Below, piece by piece: positions 1 to 8,442 of a DNA stretch of 64,000 nucleotides. The DNA is from an uncultured Aeriscardovia sp. (GTDB lineage Bacteria > Actinomycetota > Actinomycetes > Actinomycetales > Bifidobacteriaceae): positions 744,001 through 808,000 of the forward strand of contig CAIFER010000001.1 of NCBI GenBank assembly GCA_903789525.1, in the 5' to 3' direction. The first letter of the stretch is position 1. Every line of letters starts with the position of its first letter. Below the pieces are notes generated by a model that saw only the letters and a list, made by a program, of their open reading frames with translations, ran no database searches and was not told the origin of the DNA. The translations under genes and the position numbers were made by a program.

Positions 1-1100
1 AACGGATCCCCCACAGCCGTGACGACTGACCGATCCGTCGAACTGGCGTGAAAAAGAAGAGCGAGCAGACGAGCCTGCGTCGTTGATGTGTCCTGATACT
101 CGTCAAGGAAAACGAACTTATATCGGCTTCGGTATTCAGTGCCAATGGACGGGAATCGACTCAACAACTGAAGCGCATACGCCGGAAAGTCTGAGAACTC
201 AGCCAAGTGATCGTCACGTTTGAGATCGTAAAAGTCCTGCGCAAGATCCATCACAATCGAGCGACGCAAAGCCGTGCGATAGAGAGAATATCCGTGCGCG
301 ATCTGAGCTTTTATACGGTAGTGATCCCACCCTTCCTGCTTTTTCTGAGCTGACTTCTCAGCCGCGCGAGCGCCTTTTGCTTGAGAACCCGTGCCATCGA
401 TCGGCGGAGCAGACACAGAGGGCTTTTTCCCCTCGACAATCTTGTCGTATTCATCCGGATACTTCTCGCGGGCATCGCTCAAAAGGGTGCGCAACGTACC
501 AATCAGCTCATCATTCCACGCGCGGGAGGCGTGAATGGCGTCAGCAAAAGATGTGCGATGCTCGTCGATCATGTACGAAAGACACTCGTTTTCAAAGGCA
601 ATTAGCTTATCTGCCAGCTGGCTCAATTCGATCGACTGAGCAGCAGGTTGATGGACAGGATCGACCGTTCTTTGAAGTGGGTCAGTGCGATTGAGACGGG
701 CAAAAATCTCGTCCATATGGTCGCTCACAACACTCCACGCGAGCTGACGGCGACCGGCACCACTTAACGGCTGCGCGGTCGGGTCTGCTCCGATCAAAAT
801 TCCGTAGCGGCGAACGATCGACTGAAAGAACGAATCGTATGTGCTGACCTGTGGGTGCGTGTGCTCACCAGCAGGCAGTGCGGCAAGAACACGCTGATTG
901 AGCTCAGCCGTCGCTTTCTTCGTGAACGTCAGGCCGAGGATCTGATCGGGCCGAACTCCGCGTCTGATGAGTTCGATGATCCTGTTCGTCATCGTGAACG
1001 TTTTGCCAGATCCGGCACCTGCGATGATCAGCGTGTCCGAGGTCATATCCGGATCGTGAATGATGCTTTTCTGCTCATCTGTCAGTGTGATTGTGCTCAT
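1..1100 (-). CDS. adnB: AdnB-like UvrD/Rep-family DNA helicase, N-terminal 366 residues (cut by window edge)
   Basis: This is the N-terminal part of a superfamily 1A helicase; the gene continues beyond base 1. The translation from the ATG at 1100 has a TDEQ Q-motif near residue 7, Walker A AGAGSGKT at about 27-34, a TFTKKATAEL segment near residue 62, and Walker B DEYQDTS close to the visible end. The start overlaps the stop of the upstream gene as ATGA (1097-1100) behind GGAGGA, which implies translational coupling. The AdnA-AdnB heterodimer of actinobacteria resects double-strand breaks, and the tandem order adnA then adnB matches the mycobacterial arrangement. Whether a RecB-type nuclease domain follows cannot be seen. 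A stand-alone UvrD-like helicase is the alternative. Confidence 0.82.
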   Translation of the reverse strand, partial: MSTITLTDEQKSIIHDPDMTSDTLIIAGAGSGKTFTMTNRIIELIRRGVRPDQILGLTFTKKATAELNQRVLAALPAGEHTHPQVSTYDSFFQSIVRRYGILIGADPTAQPLSGAGRRQLAWSVVSDHMDEIFARLNRTDPLQRTVDPVHQPAAQSIELSQLADKLIAFENECLSYMIDEHRTSFADAIHASRAWNDELIGTLRTLLSDAREKYPDEYDKIVEGKKPSVSAPPIDGTGSQAKGARAAEKSAQKKQEGWDHYRIKAQIAHGYSLYRTALRRSIVMDLAQDFYDLKRDDHLAEFSDFPAYALQLLSRFPSIGTEYRSRYKFVFLDEYQDTSTTQARLLALLFHASSTDRSVVTAVGDP

Positions 1101-4100
1101 GACGCATCCTCCTGACTCGTCGCATGTGCTCGTGCTGGGCGTGCCGAGCTGACCGAGTTTGTTGTCAGCGGACCGTAAATCGTAGCCGAATCCTGCCATG
1201 CCGGACAAATCGGCTTAAACGGGCATGAAGAGCAATATTGCGTGTCTCTCTTCGCTGGGTAGAAAGACGAATGAACGTAACTGGCCGCATACATGAGTCG
1301 CGAGAACATCGTCAGTCCCCACAGAGCTTGCGAATTCTCCCCCTTCATGCTGTCTGTCAGCTTTTCTCCCTCACGGACGTGCGGTGCCACAAAAAGCTTG
1401 TCCAACGACTTGTAATGCGAGCGTGGACGGAAGTGCGTTGTCAGCTTCCACTGACCCGGCCGAGCCACATGTTCTGGATGTTCCGCACGTTTCGCACGTT
1501 CCAGGAGAGCCGGTTGATACGCTGTCTCCGGATAGTAATTCGTTTGCGGATCAGCTTCATGCGCGAGATGGAAAAGAAGCGCCCGATCGACGTGAGCGCG
1601 GCTCAGATCCTGACCTGGGAAAGCTGTACGGCATGCATCGCCCAACGCCACCCCGAGCTGGTAGCAGATGAGCTGCAAATCTGAGAACCGATCTGCCCCA
1701 GACGGCTGAGATCCCGTCTTCCAATCGATGATGTCCAACACGTTCTGCCCATCTTGGATACGCTTTTCGAGGCGATCAATGCGAGCCGATAGCATAATAC
1801 GCGTATGCGGATCGAAATCATCCGAAAATCCACCCGCAATATCTGACAAAACCGCATACAACTCAGCAGCCCTGACCGGAGCGAGACCAGGAGTATTCCG
1901 AATAATCGCTTCCAAAACCGAGAGTGAAAAATCAGAAGTGAAAGGTACCTCAGCGGCTACATCGTCCAGTTTGCCGCTCGGAGGAACCGTATTCTTCACC
2001 TTTCTTGATGGGTAGAGCGGATTTCGACTCGCGATAAAGTAATGCGCCGCATGAGCGAAGATCGTCCTCACCTCACTCACCCGCTGATGAAGCCGATACA
2101 CATTTTCCACATCTCGGAAACGCGGCTGTTGGGCGATCTCCTCTCTTGCGTGCGTGATCAGCAAATGCGCCAGCTTCTTCTCATCGTCAACAGTCCGATC
2201 GTATTTCTGATCCGTTACCCACTGCAGCGTCTCGTGGACGAGAGTGCCAAACTGCATCGACGCGTTAGAGAGCGACGGACCGCCAAAACGCCGTTCCATC
2301 GACCAACGCAGAGGGCACTTCCAAATCGCATCCACATTCGAAGGAGACAAATTGACAATCGGGATCCGCTTCTCACGCTGAGGAGAGGATTGAGGTTGAG
2401 GCGATGGGTTTTCCTGCTGATTTTCGGTAAATCCCCACGACTGCGGATCAGCCTCACGAATTCCCACATGCGCGAGAAAAGCGAGAGCAGAAGAGGCATC
2501 CTCAACATAGCGATCATCAGGTTTTTGCTGGGCAATATGGTGAGTCAAAATCGTCCTACACGCGACTGCCATTCCTTGCAAACTCGCGTCGTGACCACTG
2601 AGCATATGACGCAGCTGCGCATTGTTTGAATTTTCTTGATCCATCGGTTCCTGATCTCCGACAGACGCATAACTCCGCTGATCACGCGAAATCTGCTCAG
2701 GCATAAAAAGCGGCAAAAATGGCGATGGCATGACTTCGTCCGACCAGACAGCGCTCACAACTGTCTTCTGACTCGCGCGAGTCAATGCCACGAGGAAACT
2801 CTGTTCCTCCGAATACTCCAATGCCGTGTTTTGAGCCAACACAAGATCGCGGCGAGTCGGCCCTATTGCACTGTCGATCCCATGCGCCTCGAGTCTATGC
2901 GCGAATGCTATGAGAGTCAGCATTTGTGCACCAAAGAGCGAATCGCGTGGAGCCAGATTTGGCCATACACCATCTTGGACGCCAATGACCCACACATACT
3001 TTTTCTGAAGCATCGACGCACCCGCTGGAGTCGTCAGCGTGACAGTCTCATCCTTGGGAGCTTGACGTGCCAACGAATCAGCTTCAATATCGAGATTCTC
3101 GATACGGTCAATAAACGCGTCAATATCCTCATCGAGCGGTGCATTCTGTGCGTAGGCAAAAAGCCGGATGACTGTGTCGAGACGATTATTTGCTAGCTGA
3201 GCCTGTGTACCGGAGCCAAGCGCCTGATCTGCCCACCGATTGGCAACACCGCACGCATCCCATACTTTCCACAGCTGTGCATAAGGAACTGGAATGAGTG
3301 AGGATGACGAACCCGTCACTTTTTGTTGAGCAACCGATCGGACGACCTCGCAGCAGTGCAGCAATGCGGACAAATCTGGGTCACTGATCTGATCTGCTTG
3401 CTCCTGACCTGCTTGCTCCTGATCATTGGCGCTGGCATTCGGCGTGTGCTGGCGCGTGTACATAACCGCATCCAAAAGGGAGGCAATCGTCTTTCTGACG
3501 TCCTCAGATCCGATCAGCAACAGTACGGCAATCCCATCTGGAGAAATCGCGCGATGTGAGGCAGTTTGCTCTGGTCCTTGCTGCGATTGGCTTTCCGCAT
3601 CGCCATAGGTGCCATGAGTGAACTTGTTCCACTCGTCACAAATCGTTGTGCACTGCGGTGTGGCTTCCCGCAAAGATGACACCCGAGAAATAGACGTCAG
3701 CCCTGCAACGATTTTGCTCACGCGGACAGGCCTTTCATTCCCTGAAGACGGAACTGCACAGAAGAGTGGACCCCCGACTGCAGCAAGGAGCAATTCACAC
3801 AGACGTTCTCCATCTTGAGCGCTCACAGTGTGGTGCGATTGAGCAGACCGCACCAATTGAACGAGCCTGAGCATACCGAGCAGACCTTGGACGACAGGGC
3901 TTTGCTTCAGAGCGACTGTCGACGAAACGTAGGAGACAGGAATGCCGGCATTTTCCAACTTCCGACCAACAGATCTGAGCGTCGAATTGTCATGCGCAAT
4001 CACTGCCATGGAACTGTAAATATCTGAGTCGTGATCCTTCCGCAACTGCATCGCTGTTCGCATGATACGGTACATCAGGTCGTCTGTTTCTTCCTGAGGA

Positions 4101-5347
4101 GTGCGGAAAATCCTCACCTCGAGCGACGTATCAAGCGACGAACGATCTGCCGGCGGCTGGTCAGACTCCCCCTCTGCGCTCGTGTGAAGCTTTCCCGGCC
4201 GATCTGGCACTGGAAGATTGTTGCGAACGATCGCTGACCCGATTGCATCAGAGATTCTTCGGCAGACGCGTGCCCGATATGTGTGCTGACCGTCATCGAG
4301 GCCATCGGCCAATTCGCACGTAGTAGCTCCCATGACAGACTTCGACGTCTCCAGTGCCGTACACACCTCTGGAGCAGCTCCGCGGAACCCTTGGACAGAC
4401 TCGTCATCACACCCGATCATGACGATGTCAGTTCCGGCTTTCTGCAGGGCGAGTAACAGCTCAAAACCAGCGAGCGTCAAATCTTGGCAATCATCCATGA
4501 TCACCAGCTCGGGACATGTGACGTGATCGACGACGAGCCGAGCTTGAACGAGTAGCGCAGCCGGGTCAAGCTTATGGAATGAAGAGGATCCAGTCGCTAT
4601 TTTTTCCTCATATTCTTTCTTGAGAGCACGCGCCAAACTCCATGCTTCGAGCGTCCACACAGCATCGCCAATTCGGGAATCAGACTCTATTTTTTGCATT
4701 CTGTCAGCCGGTTCGCCGTCCCCCGACAGATCTAGCTCATCGAGACGAGCGAAAATATCACGGATCTGAGCGACGAATTGTGGGGTTATCACGCGCTGAA
4801 AGATCTGATCTGACGTTTGTGCAGAACTACCGGCATCCTGAGCCGTCACCGCACGTGCAAGACCAGTTGGATGAGCACGTCCGACCGCCAGATACGCGCG
4901 GAACAAATCGCATGTATGGCAGTCATCTCCTCTTTTCATATGTTCGAGATGACCGTTCAAGATTTCAGTGATCAGCCTGTCCTGCTCAGCACCATCCATC
5001 AGCTTCGGCGGAACAAGTCCACGACGAGCTCGATCGGCTGCTAAGAGTGAAAAAGCGAGAGCCGAAATCGTTTTGACAGGCCGTTCCTGACGGGAAGCAC
5101 CAACTATGTGCAGCACAACCGAATTGAGCTGATCCGCTTGCTTACGATGCGAGACGAGGAGGACAGACCGACCCTCCCGAACGCGAGGAATATTGGCACG
5201 ATCGACGAAGAGCGCGAGCGCCAGCTGTGTTTTCCCACTCCGTGGAGAGCCGAACACACGAATTGCATGCCCTTGAGAGCTTGTGCTGTGGGACAAGGTG
5301 TGACGAAGAAAATCAAGCGCTTCGTTCACGTGAAGAGTACGTGCCAT
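1097..5347 (-). CDS. adnA: AdnA-like helicase / PD-(D/E)XK nuclease with Fe-S cluster
   Basis: This 1416-residue protein combines an SF1 helicase-like N-terminal half with a RecB-family nuclease at the C terminus. Walker A is GSPRSGKT at 33-40. The Walker B region reads MDDCQD at 284-289, where the usual residue is Glu, so ATPase activity may be altered. The nuclease domain shows GTLVHE (about 1050) and the catalytic DIIDWKTG (D1208, K1210), followed by QLICYQLG. Cysteines at about 1030 (WKCPLRW), 1372, 1375 and 1381 form the C...CxxCx5C iron-sulphur staple of AddB/AdnA nucleases. Low-complexity S/Q-rich inserts are scattered through it. It lies upstream of and overlaps the AdnB-like gene, so the pair probably forms a break-resection motor. 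No convincing Shine-Dalgarno precedes the ATG at 5347. Confidence 0.82.
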   Translation of the reverse strand: MARTLHVNEALDFLRHTLSHSTSSQGHAIRVFGSPRSGKTQLALALFVDRANIPRVREGRSVLLVSHRKQADQLNSVVLHIVGASRQERPVKTISALAFSLLAADRARRGLVPPKLMDGAEQDRLITEILNGHLEHMKRGDDCHTCDLFRAYLAVGRAHPTGLARAVTAQDAGSSAQTSDQIFQRVITPQFVAQIRDIFARLDELDLSGDGEPADRMQKIESDSRIGDAVWTLEAWSLARALKKEYEEKIATGSSSFHKLDPAALLVQARLVVDHVTCPELVIMDDCQDLTLAGFELLLALQKAGTDIVMIGCDDESVQGFRGAAPEVCTALETSKSVMGATTCELADGLDDGQHTYRARVCRRISDAIGSAIVRNNLPVPDRPGKLHTSAEGESDQPPADRSSLDTSLEVRIFRTPQEETDDLMYRIMRTAMQLRKDHDSDIYSSMAVIAHDNSTLRSVGRKLENAGIPVSYVSSTVALKQSPVVQGLLGMLRLVQLVRSAQSHHTVSAQDGERLCELLLAAVGGPLFCAVPSSGNERPVRVSKIVAGLTSISRVSSLREATPQCTTICDEWNKFTHGTYGDAESQSQQGPEQTASHRAISPDGIAVLLLIGSEDVRKTIASLLDAVMYTRQHTPNASANDQEQAGQEQADQISDPDLSALLHCCEVVRSVAQQKVTGSSSSLIPVPYAQLWKVWDACGVANRWADQALGSGTQAQLANNRLDTVIRLFAYAQNAPLDEDIDAFIDRIENLDIEADSLARQAPKDETVTLTTPAGASMLQKKYVWVIGVQDGVWPNLAPRDSLFGAQMLTLIAFAHRLEAHGIDSAIGPTRRDLVLAQNTALEYSEEQSFLVALTRASQKTVVSAVWSDEVMPSPFLPLFMPEQISRDQRSYASVGDQEPMDQENSNNAQLRHMLSGHDASLQGMAVACRTILTHHIAQQKPDDRYVEDASSALAFLAHVGIREADPQSWGFTENQQENPSPQPQSSPQREKRIPIVNLSPSNVDAIWKCPLRWSMERRFGGPSLSNASMQFGTLVHETLQWVTDQKYDRTVDDEKKLAHLLITHAREEIAQQPRFRDVENVYRLHQRVSEVRTIFAHAAHYFIASRNPLYPSRKVKNTVPPSGKLDDVAAEVPFTSDFSLSVLEAIIRNTPGLAPVRAAELYAVLSDIAGGFSDDFDPHTRIMLSARIDRLEKRIQDGQNVLDIIDWKTGSQPSGADRFSDLQLICYQLGVALGDACRTAFPGQDLSRAHVDRALLFHLAHEADPQTNYYPETAYQPALLERAKRAEHPEHVARPGQWKLTTHFRPRSHYKSLDKLFVAPHVREGEKLTDSMKGENSQALWGLTMFSRLMYAASYVHSSFYPAKRDTQYCSSCPFKPICPAWQDSATIYGPLTTNSVSSARPARAHATSQEDAS

Positions 5348-5440
5348 ATTTTCGATGCTACGGTGTGTGATCTACCTTGTTTGCCCGCCGTACAATTTAA
5401 TCAGGATTGCAATCGTTTCCCGTCTTGCCAAAGGAGCGCC

Positions 5441-6682
5441 ATGGGCACCCTCATTGATTACGTCGAAAATTCGCTCGAACGTTTTTCTGAGCGTCCTTTC
5501 AGTGTAGAAGACAGCCTCGTGCTCAATCAGCTTGTCTATTTGCGTATGCCACCGTGCGTTCCTCGGATGAAGATTGCTGCTCCCACACCTGCATCCACTG
5601 CCAAACCTGCATCCCCTAGTGTGACGCGCGAGAAAGCTCCTGCTCCTGCACCTGCTCGTGCTGACACATCAGAGGATCCCTTTGCCCACCTGAATCACCC
5701 CACCGCGCGACCGGTCCCTCTTCACGTTTTGGACCGGAGCGAATGGCTTGCTGCCATGACGGATGGCATGTCTCATGGTGATCAGGCTCGTGAACTGTTG
5801 CGCGCTGCAGCGGAAAGCCCTCGTTTCCGCGACATTCGCATTGACCACTTCGTTGAATCGCCCGATCTGTCCGATCGCAACCGTTTCTGTGCGTGCACAT
5901 TTGATTTAGGAGATGGCACGCTTTATCTCGCTTTCCGTGGTACTGACGGTACGCTCGCAGGATGGCATGAAGATTTTCGTCTTCTTTTCGTCGTTCCGCC
6001 TCTTCCTTCGCACCAGCAGGCAATGGATTATACGCATCTTGTTCTGCGCGGATGGCATGGATCTCTCATGCTCGGCGGCCATTCGATGGGCGGGAATCTG
6101 GCAACGTACGTTGGTGCAGCACTCGAAAAACCGCTCCAAGACCGCGTTCGAGGCGTTTGGGCTGCAGATAGCCCTGGCTTCATTCAGAAATTCATTGACA
6201 CACCAGGCTTCCAGGCGATCAAGGACAGGCTGCACAAGATCATCCCTGAGTCTTCGATGATCGGCATGCTCTTCCTCTCTGGCGTTCCTGTCACCATTGT
6301 CCGTTCGTCGGCTCGCGGTGTTGACCAGCACTTCATGACAACATGGCTCTTCGATGACTCAAATGAGCATGTGAAGACGACGGATCACCTATCCCACTAC
6401 TCACAGTATTTGGCGAATACGGTCAATAATTGGCGTGAGAGCGTGACTGTCAGTGAACGGCGAGCATTCATCGACACGCTTTTTGCCGCGTTAGGCTCAA
6501 CGGGATACAAAGACTTCGGGTCACTCGCCGCGAACTGGTCGACTGTTTTGCCTCAAGTGCACTCCTACTTGTCATCGTTGCCACCTGAGCAGCAAAAGGA
6601 ACTCTCTGCCGTGATGGAACAGCTCCGCCACGTTATTGTGGGTACACCTGATCGTCCTCATCGCTTCCATGCCCCTAAGTGA
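5441..6682 (+). CDS. Mbeg1-like (DUF2974) alpha/beta-hydrolase
   Basis: This 413-residue protein is probably a lipase-like serine hydrolase. The motif GGHSMGGNLATY near residue 213 is the GxSxG nucleophile elbow, and a plausible catalytic Asp follows in AADSPGF near 242. These are typical of the Mbeg1/DUF2974 family, whose substrates are poorly known. Residues about 45-75 are a Pro/Ala-rich linker. No signal peptide is visible, so a cytoplasmic location is likely. The start was set at the ATG at 5441 because AAGGAG lies 5 bases upstream; the open frame runs further 5' only by overlapping the adnA-like gene antisense. Its 3' end overlaps the convergent dinB by 25 bases. Confidence 0.8.
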   Translation: MGTLIDYVENSLERFSERPFSVEDSLVLNQLVYLRMPPCVPRMKIAAPTPASTAKPASPSVTREKAPAPAPARADTSEDPFAHLNHPTARPVPLHVLDRSEWLAAMTDGMSHGDQARELLRAAAESPRFRDIRIDHFVESPDLSDRNRFCACTFDLGDGTLYLAFRGTDGTLAGWHEDFRLLFVVPPLPSHQQAMDYTHLVLRGWHGSLMLGGHSMGGNLATYVGAALEKPLQDRVRGVWAADSPGFIQKFIDTPGFQAIKDRLHKIIPESSMIGMLFLSGVPVTIVRSSARGVDQHFMTTWLFDDSNEHVKTTDHLSHYSQYLANTVNNWRESVTVSERRAFIDTLFAALGSTGYKDFGSLAANWSTVLPQVHSYLSSLPPEQQKELSAVMEQLRHVIVGTPDRPHRFHAPK

Positions 6683-7965
6683 ACTGAATCTGATCCGTAT
6701 CGCTGGCGGATGGAATCGATCGCTTTCTCGGCATTATGCTGATGAACTGCGCAATCTTCCTGGGTTATCGTGCGTCCCTGAGAGTGGTCTTCACTGTGAT
6801 CTGCTGCAGGAGAGTCAAGGTCAAGAGACGGCTGAATTGCCGTCGTTGCAGCATTGCTCAGACCACTTGCCGTCACGCCGGCGAGGCGAATTGCTGTTCG
6901 GGCTTGTTCCTCTTCACTTCTCACTCCGCATACGGTCCATAGCAGACGACGAGCCTGTGGGTAGATCACTGCCGCATCTTGCGTCGGAACCGGAAGACGA
7001 TGAGCACGCGTTACATACGAAAGATCCGAATACCGCAGTTTGAGAGTGACAGTTCGCGCCAGAAAATGATGAGCACGCAACCGGGAGGCGACCTCATCCG
7101 TGCAACGCCGAACGACATCTTCAATGACTGGAATATCACGCGTATCGCTCAAAAGTGTTCGCTCTGCCCCGATTGACTTTTCCGGCGCTTTAACCACGAG
7201 TGTGCGCTCCGACTGCCCACGCGCAGCCAAATACAGCCACCGCGCCGTCACACGCGATCCCGTCACCCGCTCCAACTCAATTTCGCTGACGTGTCGCAAC
7301 TGCATAATGCTCGTAATCCCATACCGTTGCAAACGCACCAGAAGCGCTGGACCGACTCCATTGAGCGCTCCGAGCGGTAGAAGCGCCACGAAATCAGCAT
7401 TCCGTGCCTGTGGAACGAGGAGCATCCCATCTGGCTTGGCGTTCGTCGATGCGAGCTTGGCGATCATCATATTGGATGCAATGCCGACTGAACACGTCAG
7501 ATGCCACCGACGAGCAACCTCACTACGAATATATGCTCCGATTGCGCTCGGCTTTCCCCATTTCAGAAGAGCACCGCTCACATCCACGTATGCCTCATCG
7601 ACTGACACTTGCTCGATCTGATCAGTGATTGATGCTACGAGACCGCCGAAAATCTCGTGCGATAACTTCGAATAGTACGCATGGTCGCCCGGGAACCAGA
7701 TAGCATGTGGGCACAATCGCTGCGCTGTCGCCGTTGCCATCGCCGAATGAACCCCATATTTGCGTGCCTCATAATTAGCAGTCGCCACAACTCCGCGTTC
7801 ACTCGCCGGCCGAGCCACAATGACTGGCTTCCCTACCGTTTCTGGATGTCGCGCCATTTCAGCCGCAGCAAAAAACGCGTCCATATCAACATGCAAAAAC
7901 GTGCAGCCTGTTTCATCCGATCCCCAATTTCGGCGAACTGCACGGGAACGCGGCGACCAACTCAT
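6658..7965 (-). CDS. dinB: DNA polymerase IV (Y family)
   Basis: This is a translesion polymerase of about 435 residues. The palm motifs FLHVDMDAFFA and VSVDEAYVDVSG carry the metal-binding Asp and Asp-Glu residues, and GIASNMMIAKLAS follows as in other DinB proteins. HhH-type fingers (LNGVGPALLVRLQRYGI) and a little-finger domain precede a variable C-terminal tail. There is no clear beta-clamp motif at the extreme C terminus. The ATG at 7965 is preferred; an in-frame TTG at 8028 would add 21 residues but has no ribosome site. The ATG overlaps (ATGA) the stop of a 16-codon upstream ORF. An unusual array of repeats lies 75-190 bases upstream. Confidence 0.93.
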   Translation of the reverse strand: MSWSPRSRAVRRNWGSDETGCTFLHVDMDAFFAAAEMARHPETVGKPVIVARPASERGVVATANYEARKYGVHSAMATATAQRLCPHAIWFPGDHAYYSKLSHEIFGGLVASITDQIEQVSVDEAYVDVSGALLKWGKPSAIGAYIRSEVARRWHLTCSVGIASNMMIAKLASTNAKPDGMLLVPQARNADFVALLPLGALNGVGPALLVRLQRYGITSIMQLRHVSEIELERVTGSRVTARWLYLAARGQSERTLVVKAPEKSIGAERTLLSDTRDIPVIEDVVRRCTDEVASRLRAHHFLARTVTLKLRYSDLSYVTRAHRLPVPTQDAAVIYPQARRLLWTVCGVRSEEEQARTAIRLAGVTASGLSNAATTAIQPSLDLDSPAADHSEDHSQGRTITQEDCAVHQHNAEKAIDSIRQRYGSDSVHLGAWKR

Positions 7966-8012
7966 GCTTCGATTGTATTGCCTCTCTGCATAATTTGTGG
8001 GCTCATCGCCAC
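7962..8012 (-). CDS. Possible leader peptide upstream of dinB (16 residues)
   Basis: A GTG at 8012, with an in-frame ATG at 8006, opens a 16-codon ORF reading MAMSPQIMQRGNTIEA. Its TGA overlaps the dinB ATG as ATGA. GGCGAGGAG lies about 5 bases ahead of the GTG, a better ribosome site than anything directly before dinB itself. Such a layout would couple dinB translation to the leader. The ORF is very short, so chance is a real alternative. Confidence 0.35.
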   Translation of the reverse strand: MAMSPQIMQRGNTIEA

Positions 8013-8039
8013 TATCGCTCCTCGCCAATATGACATCGT

Positions 8040-8090
8040 TAGTGTGTCAAAATCATCGGCTGATTTTTTGACACACAATTTGACACACTA
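8040..8090. promoter_or_regulatory. Three-copy TTTGACACAC operator-like array upstream of dinB
   Basis: A perfect 12-bp inverted repeat, TAGTGTGTCAAA at 8040-8051 and TTTGACACACTA at 8079-8090, encloses a third copy, TTTGACACACA, at 8067-8077. The first and third copies also form an imperfect hairpin around TCGGC. The two direct copies are 12 bp apart. It does not resemble the actinobacterial LexA box (GAAC-N4-GTTC). Confidence 0.55.
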
Positions 8091-8106
8091 TTTTCTCCAT
8101 ACACTT

Positions 8107-8155
8107 ATGGGGGAATTTTTTGTCCTCAAATTTTCCCCCATTATTTACCCCATTA
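8107..8155. repeat. Second three-copy motif (ATGGGGGAA type) upstream of dinB
   Basis: ATGGGGGAA (8107-8115) and TTCCCCCAT (8133-8141) form a perfect 9-bp inverted repeat. A further, slightly different copy, TACCCCATTA, lies at 8146-8155, in direct orientation to the second arm. The layout of one inverted and two direct copies mirrors the neighbouring TTTGACACAC array. Function unknown; regulator binding or a mobile remnant are both possible. Confidence 0.45.
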
Positions 8156-8252
8156 GAGACGCATAAACGCGGTTAAAGGCGTGCAAAAATGACTGAAACG
8201 AAAACTCAAGGGAATAGCTTAAAAACGGCGATATCACGAGCTTTTCGGCATG

Positions 8253-8284
8253 AAAAAAGGGCTCCAAGCTTTCGCTTGGAACCC
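8253..8284 (-). terminator. Rho-independent terminator after tRNA-Ser
   Basis: Read on the minus strand, GGGTTCCAAGC and GCTTGGAGCCC pair across a GAAA tetraloop, followed by six T residues. It lies six bases beyond the 3' end of tRNA-Ser. Confidence 0.9.
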
Positions 8285-8290
8285 TTCCAG

Positions 8291-8378
8291 CGGATAGGGC
8301 GAGATTCGAACTCGCGAAGCCGAAAATCGACTTAACGGTTTTCAGGACCGTCTCCTTCGACCGCTCGGACACCTATCC
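8291..8378 (-). tRNA. tRNA-Ser (anticodon TGA)
   Basis: The 88-base minus-strand sequence has acceptor arms GGATAGG and CCTATCC with discriminator G. The anticodon loop CCTGAAA is closed by ACGGT/ACCGT, and a long class II variable arm and a GTTCGAATC T-loop follow. CCA is not encoded. It lies just downstream of serS, on the same strand, so tRNA and its own synthetase may share a transcript. Confidence 0.96.
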
Positions 8379-8442
8379 AACAGGACAGCACTATACTCGC
8401 TGCCCTCGTCGTCTTAACGTGAATGTGTCATCCACGTCTAAC

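Noticed and set aside
5108-5440. N-terminal extension of the Mbeg1-like frame
   Set aside because: It is antisense to the adnA-like gene and the AAGGAG-preceded ATG at 5441 fits the family.
8145-8372. A 75-codon minus-strand ORF overlapping tRNA-Ser
   Set aside because: It reads through the tRNA gene and its terminator; its sequence is simply the translated tRNA.
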